Shown one piece after another: positions 58,666 through 64,000 of a stretch of DNA of 64,000 bases (within the stretch, counting starts at the first letter, position 1; each line of letters begins with the position of its first letter). A model generated the notes under the pieces. The model made no database searches, was not told the DNA's origin, and was given only the letters and a program-made list of their open reading frames with translations. The stretch comes from Cohnella endophytica. Lineage in GTDB: Bacteria > Bacillota > Bacilli > Paenibacillales > Paenibacillaceae. The stretch spans positions 186,001-250,000 of the forward strand of contig NZ_RBZM01000003.1 in the NCBI RefSeq assembly GCF_003628305.1. Reading direction: 5' to 3'. The position numbers and the translations under genes are program-made.

Positions 58666-58957
58666 TAAAGTCGTTGTATACATTGTTCATCTATTATTTA
58701 ACCGGTTGAAGATTATGAACTGAAGTTTTTTCAATGTGGTAGAGTTGGTCTGGATGGAGGTCATGAATATCTAAAAAGAATTGGCTTAATAGAGGACTAC
58801 GAAGAACTATCGCGTGTAATCCAAGTTAATGAATAATGAAAATTACATCTGATTGAGATTCCTCATAATATGATAAGCATTCTGGCTTAAAATATAAGTG
58901 ATAAATTGCTCAGTGAATTATTATTCATTATAGAGTATTTAGAAGGAGACTATAGTC

Positions 58958-59143
58958 ATGAACTTTATTATAAATAAGGAAATGCAAGAAAAAATAAAAA
59001 ATTGGGATTCATGCAATGCAGTTGATGTGGCAGGCGCTAAGTTTACATATACATTCATTCCCACAGGCCTGGGATTAGTAATTAAGGTACAGTGTGATAT
59101 TTGTAAAAGGACATTAGACCTTACTGATGATTTTCTAAAGTGA
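58958..59143 (+). CDS. 61-aa protein with CxxC motif, unknown function
   Basis: ATG 58958 follows AGAAGGAG. The 61-aa product has VQCDICKRTLDLTDDFL at its C-terminus, a CxxC that could bind a metal only as a dimer, and a hydrophobic middle (KFTYTFIPTGLGLVIKV). It lies between tniQ and tnsA with its own terminator downstream. No family is recognised. It may be element cargo or a regulator. Confidence 0.5.
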   Translation: MNFIINKEMQEKIKNWDSCNAVDVAGAKFTYTFIPTGLGLVIKVQCDICKRTLDLTDDFLK

Positions 59144-59296
59144 AACTTTTGAGAAAACTTTCTAAGTATTACAAACGGCATCAGCTTTTGAATTTATCCG
59201 TAAACTTACGTTTATGCTGAGTATATTGATCTGCTCCTATCTGATCCATCTAACTTCTTCGGTTAATTGTTCAGCAATTCTATAAAAGACCATCGT

Positions 59297-59328
59297 AGCT
59301 TCCAATTATATTTGGAAGCTTTTATTTT
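59297..59328 (+). terminator. Intrinsic terminator before tnsA
   Basis: AGCTTCCAA/TTGGAAGCT with a 6-nt loop is followed by TTTATTTTT. It isolates the tnsABC operon from upstream transcription. Confidence 0.8.
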
Positions 59329-59401
59329 TCTGATGTATTACTTTTACCAAATTTGGTGAGAATGATTGCTAGAAAGATGAAAAAAGAGAGGTGAACAACA
59401 A

Positions 59402-60058
59402 ATGCAAGAAGTTGTTGCAAGGAAGATTGGTCCCAAACGGAAGGGGTTTAGAGGTAAAGAACCGTTTCTAAAATCAGGAGATATGGTTTACTGGGACAGT
59501 TACTTAGAGAGGGATTATATTCGGTTAGCTGACTTCGATTCGACTGTCGAAGAGATTTACTTCCAACCCGTGTGTATCAGGTATACCTACAAGGGAAAAA
59601 CGTACCGCTATTACCCGGATTTCAAAATCATCTCCCTGGATGGACACGTGACCATCGTAGAGGTAAAACCCAGAAAATATCTACAGCACCCTAAAAACAT
59701 CGTGAAGTATGAAGTAGGGAGGCTCTTTTGCGATGAAAAAGGCTGGACATTTGTAATTATAACGGACGAAGAGATTCGTCCTGGTTACTTACAGAATAAC
59801 CTTGCAATTCTAAGGGCTTATGGGTTCGAAGATGGTGTTGAGCATATCATTTCCTCCATTAAGGAGAAAATGAAAGAGAAATGCCAATGCTACGTGTTTG
59901 AACTCAGGGAAGAATTTATGGATGTTTCGGACCATGAGTTCTTTGTTGCACTGTATCGTTTGATCTATATGGAAGATCTCCTGACGGATCTTATTGCATC
60001 TCAGCTTACAGAGGAGTCTTTTATTAAAATTAATTTAATGGATGGTGACTTTTTATGA
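59402..60058 (+). CDS. tnsA: TnsA endonuclease subunit
   Basis: This 218-aa protein starts at an ATG with AGAGAGGTG upstream. It has a restriction-endonuclease-like fold with Glu36 in SYLERDYIRL, Asp73 in YRYYPDFKI, and Glu87/Lys89 in TIVEVKPRKY, making the E...D...ExK site that cuts the 5' ends of the transposon. E. coli TnsA has Q-x-K here, so this is a more standard PD-(D/E)xK site. The C-terminal part contacts TnsC in Tn7. It overlaps the next small gene by 4 nt. Confidence 0.9.
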   Translation: MQEVVARKIGPKRKGFRGKEPFLKSGDMVYWDSYLERDYIRLADFDSTVEEIYFQPVCIRYTYKGKTYRYYPDFKIISLDGHVTIVEVKPRKYLQHPKNIVKYEVGRLFCDEKGWTFVIITDEEIRPGYLQNNLAILRAYGFEDGVEHIISSIKEKMKEKCQCYVFELREEFMDVSDHEFFVALYRLIYMEDLLTDLIASQLTEESFIKINLMDGDFL

Positions 60059-60270
60059 AAAAAAGTTATAACGGGCAAGTTGCTGAACTTGATACCATAA
60101 AACTCGACTTATTCATTGAGGATGAAAAAGAGCATTTCCGGCCGACGATTATTCTCGCAGTGGATCAATTTACACGAAAAGTTGTAGGTCAATGTATCTC
60201 CCTAAGCACACCGGATCAAGCTCGAATAAAGGAACTTCTGCAAAACATTACATCGAAAGGGGATGTGTAA
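60055..60270 (+). CDS. Stand-alone half RNase-H-like protein related to TnsB core
   Basis: This 71-aa protein overlaps the tnsA stop by ATGA and ends 1 nt before the tnsB ATG, so it is translationally locked into the operon. Its sequence aligns with the first strands and helix of the TnsB catalytic core. AELDTIKLDLFIEDE lines up with VEIDWTPIDLLIRDF, and IILAVDQFTRKVVGQ with LLYAVDKHTGYPLGF. The helix KELLQNI lines up with KQLLLHC. The first catalytic Asp (Asp13) is kept, but the second Asp and Glu are absent. It could be a TnsB-binding regulator, an inhibitor, or the relic of a tnsB duplication. I know of no described counterpart. Confidence 0.75.
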   Translation: MKKSYNGQVAELDTIKLDLFIEDEKEHFRPTIILAVDQFTRKVVGQCISLSTPDQARIKELLQNITSKGDV

Positions 60271-60271
60271 C

Positions 60272-62371
60272 ATGTTCGTCCGATTTGAATATGGTACTAG
60301 GTTTCGGATTGATGACGTGGAATACGAGGTTAGAAAGGTTCTTGACCATGCATTTGAAGTCATGAACCTCTCTTATAAAGAAGTCGAATTACTAGATGAG
60401 CAAAATGTCTTGTTTGCGTACGAAAAAGGGAGGCTCTTCTTCAAAGAGGATGAAGGGGAGAATCGAAATCAGGACGTACAGGACTCAAAAGATGGCTTGG
60501 AGCATGATCTTAGCCAATATACAGAAGAACAAAAGGAGGAAATGAACCGACGATATAAGGTAATTGAGCCGTTTATTACGGGTAAGATAAAAGGCCGAGA
60601 GGTAACATCATACCTGAAAAATTATCCGATCGATCAGCGACCGGAATCTATGCCTGTTCTTTCACCCGCGTCGTTTTATAGACTAGTAGCACTTTGGAAC
60701 AAATATGAGGATAAGCGACGCCTGCTGCCAAAGGATCGAGGGCCAAAGTTCAGGCGTATCGACAGTGAGTTGGCGAAAAGAATCAGCAAGATTGTTCATA
60801 CGGCGGATAATAAAGCCGAAAAACTCAACGATCGCCAATTGTACAAGGAATTTACGAAACAAATCCGAAAGGATAATGAAGAACGTGATGAGAAGAACAA
60901 GTTACCGAACGTCTCTGAATCTACCTTTAGAAGGATTCGAAAAGAAAAAATGGATCCTTATCCTCGAAATAAAATACTCTACGGTACAGCTAAAGCCGAT
61001 TTGATAAAAAATGGCGTAAGTTCAGAAACGGTGACATCACGCCCGCTTGAAATTGTGGAGATTGACTGGACGCCGATTGATTTGCTTATCCGTGACTTTG
61101 ATCTCGACGAGACGAGACGACCGACACTGCTATATGCTGTCGACAAACATACTGGATATCCATTAGGATTCCATATTATTCTCAAGTCGGAGCCTAATGC
61201 ACAAGATTTAAAGCAGTTGCTGTTGCATTGTACTTTGCCGAAAACCTATCTAAAACAGCTTTACCCTATGGTAAGTTTTGATTGGACGGCATATGGAAAA
61301 CCGGAAAATATCCGGCTGGATAACGCTAAAATCAACGATAGCAGAGATTTTGAAGAATTATGTTCTTTCTTGAATATTGGATTGCAATTCTGTGAGGTGC
61401 GGTCGGGTTTTGAGAAAGGAACCGTCGAGGGTGATTTTCACAATATGGACATGAAGATATTCCACGCCAACGAAGGTACACTGTTGCCGAGGGATGAGCG
61501 AGATCAGTATGATCCAACGGAGAAAGCCTGTATCAGTATGAGAGGGTTATATAAAATCATCCATGTTGGATTGGTGGAACTTCGTGCAAACAACTATAAC
61601 CGTGGCCGCCGCGATGTTCCTGCTCACTTATGGGAGAAAGGTTTGAAAGAGTGTAAAGTTCAACGTAAGCTCCCATATAAACGACAGTATCTAGAACTTC
61701 TCCTCGCCACTCAAGGCGTTCAGAGAAAGATTACTCCCAAGGGTATCGAACTGCTTGGCAACTTTTTTTTCAGCGATGAACTGAACCAACTGCGGCTCAG
61801 ATTGGAAAGGGAAAAAGGCGATACTACTGTATTGGTAAGATACGGTGATGCCGACCTTCGTACCATTTTCGTCCGTGATCAAAAAGAGAAGCGATATATC
61901 GAAGCATATCCACGCCCGGGAAGCTTGGAAAATAAACAGATCGACCGAATGTACCCCGTGCTTGCAGAAGTACTCGCTTATAAATGTAATAAAAACAACA
62001 GCGATTACTACCATTTTGATGAGCAGGTCGAAGAGAATGCTTATGAGAGTATTCGCGAAATCTTCAGCTCAGAGAAGGAAGAGTATCGAGTTGCAAAGCG
62101 AAGGCGGGCGAGAGATGAAGCAAACGAGATTCCTTTCGTAAATGCCCTTTCGGGTGTTCCTTCACACCTTGTTCCTGCCGTGGAAAAAGCTGATTTGATC
62201 AAAAACATCGAAGATGCTACGCATGAAAGGGAGACAATTAAGCCGGTAAACCGACGAATATCATCAATCGAAGTCGGTAAAATAGATGAACCTAAACCTG
62301 GTGAAGGAATCCCGTATGATGTGGATTTGGATTCTTTGCCGGAATGGGGAAACGGGACGAAAGGAAGGTAA
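60272..62371 (+). CDS. tnsB: TnsB DDE transposase subunit
   Basis: ATG 60272 is chosen with AAAGGGG upstream (the frame extends to ATG 60263). The 699-aa protein has N-terminal HTH domains and then the RNase-H core. Asp265 lies in VEIDWTPID, Asp350 in IRLDNAKIND, and Glu386 in KGTVEGDFH: exactly 35 residues between the second Asp and the Glu, a DD(35)E triad. A Mu-transposase-type beta-barrel and a C-terminal tail (SLPEWGNGTKGR) that would contact TnsC follow. It makes the strand cuts and joins at the 3' ends. Confidence 0.92.
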   Translation: MFVRFEYGTRFRIDDVEYEVRKVLDHAFEVMNLSYKEVELLDEQNVLFAYEKGRLFFKEDEGENRNQDVQDSKDGLEHDLSQYTEEQKEEMNRRYKVIEPFITGKIKGREVTSYLKNYPIDQRPESMPVLSPASFYRLVALWNKYEDKRRLLPKDRGPKFRRIDSELAKRISKIVHTADNKAEKLNDRQLYKEFTKQIRKDNEERDEKNKLPNVSESTFRRIRKEKMDPYPRNKILYGTAKADLIKNGVSSETVTSRPLEIVEIDWTPIDLLIRDFDLDETRRPTLLYAVDKHTGYPLGFHIILKSEPNAQDLKQLLLHCTLPKTYLKQLYPMVSFDWTAYGKPENIRLDNAKINDSRDFEELCSFLNIGLQFCEVRSGFEKGTVEGDFHNMDMKIFHANEGTLLPRDERDQYDPTEKACISMRGLYKIIHVGLVELRANNYNRGRRDVPAHLWEKGLKECKVQRKLPYKRQYLELLLATQGVQRKITPKGIELLGNFFFSDELNQLRLRLEREKGDTTVLVRYGDADLRTIFVRDQKEKRYIEAYPRPGSLENKQIDRMYPVLAEVLAYKCNKNNSDYYHFDEQVEENAYESIREIFSSEKEEYRVAKRRRARDEANEIPFVNALSGVPSHLVPAVEKADLIKNIEDATHERETIKPVNRRISSIEVGKIDEPKPGEGIPYDVDLDSLPEWGNGTKGR

Positions 62372-62376
62372 TCGAA

Positions 62377-63447
62377 ATGGAAAATGAATTTCAGGAACTC
62401 AACGGTGTCAAGCCAAGTCGTCAGGAACTGAAAAGGCGCGTCGAACATGTCAAAAAAATTATTGTTCATCACCCTCTCTATGAGCAAGTGCTCGAAGAGC
62501 TTGAAATGCGCTTCGACCTTGGAGAAGATTCTGTCGCGCCCGATTGCCTCTATCTGTATGGTCCTACGGGTGCGGGGAAGAGTACGGTAACGAGTGAGTT
62601 TACAAGTCGGTATCCGCGTGAGGAGGTGGTAACGGATTCGCGCGAATTTACCAGAATCACTGTCCTTCATGTGAAAGTACCGCCTAAAGCGACACCACGT
62701 TCATTAGCCTCGAAGATTTTATTTGATTTAGGGGATCCAAATCATTTTCGAGGTACTGAGTCCGAGTTGACCAGCCGTGTACATCATCTATTCGGGAAAT
62801 GCGAGGTCAAAATGGTCATTCTGGACGAGTTCCAGCATCTGATCGATAGCGACACACTTCACGTTCTGGTAACTGCTTCTAACTGGGTGAAGACGTTTAC
62901 CGAAGAAATCAAAATTCCGGTTGTTCTGTGCGGAATGCCGGAATCCATGCGGATTTTCGTCAACAACCCTCAGTTGGACCGGCGGTTTACGAACAAAATT
63001 GAATTACCCCCGTTTCGGTATGGGACTTCAGCGGAAATAACGACATTCAGAAAATTCCTCAAGGAGGTTGAAAAACAGCTTCCTTTCGCAAAACCCAGTA
63101 ACCTTACTGACATTGGCATTGCTGATCGTATCTACTACACTTCTTTAGGTATACCGTTCTATGTAATGCAACTGTTAATTGAAGCAACAGCTTACGCCGT
63201 AAATGCAGGATACGATAGCATCGAATTGAGGCACCTCAACCAGGCCTTTAAGAAAATTAAACAGACTGCAAGGCCTTTCACGATGAATCCTTTTGAATCA
63301 GAAGATTTCGAACTAGCAACTGAGCTCCACAAGGAAACGGAGAAAGAAAATAAGTACAAGCAAGAAATACTAGCGAAGCAAAAGTTGGAAAAACGATTGT
63401 TTAATAAGAACCGGAAACAAAACACGGATCAGCCCATCGGGGGCTGA
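62377..63447 (+). CDS. tnsC: TnsC/TniB-type AAA+ ATPase
   Basis: ATG 62377 (5 nt after the tnsB stop) has AAGGAAGG upstream. The 356-aa AAA+ regulator has Walker A LYGPTGAGKSTV (~60-70), Walker B KMVILDEFQHL, sensor-type VVLCGMPESM, and an arginine-bearing NPQLDRRFTNKIELP. It links target-bound TniQ to the TnsAB transposase. The C-terminal codons (TDQPIGG) and the stop lie inside the terminator hairpin. The same tail occurs as fossils at 26.9 and 58.6 kb. Confidence 0.92.
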   Translation: MENEFQELNGVKPSRQELKRRVEHVKKIIVHHPLYEQVLEELEMRFDLGEDSVAPDCLYLYGPTGAGKSTVTSEFTSRYPREEVVTDSREFTRITVLHVKVPPKATPRSLASKILFDLGDPNHFRGTESELTSRVHHLFGKCEVKMVILDEFQHLIDSDTLHVLVTASNWVKTFTEEIKIPVVLCGMPESMRIFVNNPQLDRRFTNKIELPPFRYGTSAEITTFRKFLKEVEKQLPFAKPSNLTDIGIADRIYYTSLGIPFYVMQLLIEATAYAVNAGYDSIELRHLNQAFKKIKQTARPFTMNPFESEDFELATELHKETEKENKYKQEILAKQKLEKRLFNKNRKQNTDQPIGG

Positions 63448-63458
63448 TCCGTGCTTTT
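63423..63458 (+). terminator. Terminator overlapping the tnsC end
   Basis: CACGGATCAGCCC (63423-63435) pairs with GGGCTGATCCGTG (63441-63453), followed by CTTTT. The tnsC stop (63445-63447) is in the 3' arm. The group IIC intron starts directly after the T run. Confidence 0.9.
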
Positions 63459-64000
63459 GTGGTACGCCCAGCATGGGCGTCATCTTTAGGGTGAAAGTTC
63501 CGAACGGGGGCTGGCGAGCGCCTACCGTAGCCAAGAGCAAAGGTGTCCATCGCGAGGTGGAATCTGAAGGAAGCTGGAGGCATATGCACGGGCCAAGGTA
63601 TACGAACTGGGTTTGAGGCAGGGCTAGTCGGATGAGTTGCCCACTCACAACGAAATCCAAAGCCGCCAAGGGCTAATCTTGTAGACCCCAGTGGTCGCGG
63701 GCAGACAGATGGCGTTCTTATCTGGGGAGACCTGCGGAAAATGCGAAGTCACTTCGTAACCAGAGCCAGAAGGCTCTGCTGAATTCGCAGGAGTCAGCAG
63801 AGGCCATAGTACGTGGACTATTGCAACAGTTTGCGGAAGGGCCGAACCGAAAGGAGAGAGGAAACCGATGCGTTCGCGTGAAGAGCAACGACAGCAGAAT
63901 AACTCGCAAGAGAGCTTAAGGCAAAGAGAAGCGGTGAAGCCGCCAGGGTATGCCGAAGCGCCGAACTCTTCGCCGGCACAAGTCGCTCCTTCCTCTCGCG
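63459..64000 (+). mobile_element. Group IIC intron, 5' part (continues past window)
   Basis: From GTGGTACGCCCAGCATGGGC the sequence follows domain I of bacterial class C introns of the Oceanobacillus type. Matching features include GGGTGAAAGTTCCGAAC, GGTGTCCATCGCGAGGTGGA, ATCTGAAGGAAGC, and GCGTTCTTATCTGGGGAG. A maturase gene begins at 63868 in the usual place. Class C introns insert just after intrinsic terminators, as here. Domains V and VI and the 3' boundary are outside the window; the 5' boundary is placed by the GTG after the T run. Confidence 0.85.
63868..64000 (+). CDS. ltrA: Group II intron reverse transcriptase/maturase, N-terminus
   Basis: ATG 63868 follows AAAGGAGAG. The 44 residues available (MRSREEQRQQNN, ESLRQREAVKPPGYAEAPNS) resemble the leader of intron-encoded maturases preceding the RT domain. 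The frame stays open to the window end. The protein would act as reverse transcriptase and splicing factor for the intron that carries it. Confidence 0.8.
   Translation, partial: MRSREEQRQQNNSQESLRQREAVKPPGYAEAPNSSPAQVAPSSR

Larger units (their letters stand above)
56318..63458 (+). mobile_element. Tn7-like transposition module (composite)
   Basis: tniQ, tnsA, a 71-aa half RNase-H-like gene, tnsB and tnsC lie on one strand, with fossil tnsA and tnsC tails before and after tniQ. The heteromeric TnsA+TnsB transposase implies cut-and-paste transposition. No cas genes or CRISPR repeats were seen, so targeting is presumably through the TniQ protein. I could not fix the element's ends; the extent given covers the genes only. 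Confidence 0.75.

Noticed and set aside
56318..63458. CRISPR-associated transposon (CAST)
   Set aside because: tniQ, tnsB and tnsC are present, but no cas gene or CRISPR repeat is visible in the window, and TniQ is long and HTH-rich as in TnsD.

Overview
The window looks like the chromosome of a spore-forming Gram-positive bacterium of the Paenibacillaceae (Paenibacillus/Cohnella type). This is inferred from gene content: three YheC/YheD spore-coat-type ATP-grasp genes, an S-layer-homology protein, a YesM/YesN-type two-component pair beside an Lpl/Ytc-type sugar ABC importer, strong AGGAGG-like ribosome sites, and frequent GTG/TTG starts. No rRNA, tRNA or CRISPR array was seen.

Region 1 (1-17.4 kb) looks like a cell- or spore-surface glycoconjugate locus. 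It holds three YheC/D genes, a DUF1796 protein, a UDP-sugar 4,6-dehydratase-like SDR, a GT4 glycosyltransferase, an NAD-dependent sugar epimerase, three adenylate-forming enzymes (one fused to TPRs), a DRE-TIM aldolase and a chorismate-lyase-like protein. Between them sit unusual repeat-rich small proteins. Two transcription units start from an identically spaced promoter-like element with a sporulation-type -10. A cassette (terminator, TPR gene, small membrane-protein gene, CATACAATG promoter) occurs twice, and one copy is partly decayed. My inference is that this is a mother-cell-expressed pathway decorating the spore surface, possibly with an aromatic (hydroxybenzoate-like) group.

Region 2 (17.8-26.6 kb) holds an SLH-anchored protein, a giant (~1740 aa) secreted protein, a mannose-1-phosphate guanylyltransferase, and an isolated fabH-like gene with a clear FapR operator over its promoter.

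Region 3 (26.6-32.8 kb) is a graveyard: a fossil tnsC tail, a frameshifted type-B carboxylesterase, a frameshifted sialate O-acetylesterase, an AraC regulator broken by one frameshift, and a badly decayed esterase. Region 4 (32.9-48 kb) is an intact plant-polysaccharide locus: a GH35-like enzyme, sensor kinase and AraC-type response regulator, lipoprotein plus two permeases, two GH3 enzymes and a GH43 enzyme.

Region 5 (48-64 kb) is a mobile/defence island. It has two broken Mrr-like endonuclease genes sharing an identical 46-bp block, an IS110 remnant, and an intact three-gene ABC-3C conflict system (nuclease-like/CTD protein, middle component, Rad50-like DUF3732 ATPase). A Tn7-like transposition module follows (tniQ, tnsA, a 71-aa stand-alone half RNase-H-like protein, tnsB, tnsC). 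A group IIC intron is inserted directly after the tnsC terminator and runs off the window. Fossil tnsA and tnsC tails upstream suggest repeated insertion of related elements here. The most novel items are the half-RNase-H ORF coupled between tnsA and tnsB, the ABC-3C system in the transposon neighbourhood, and the aryl/glycan spore-surface locus with its mirrored W-motif/basic-repeat proteins.
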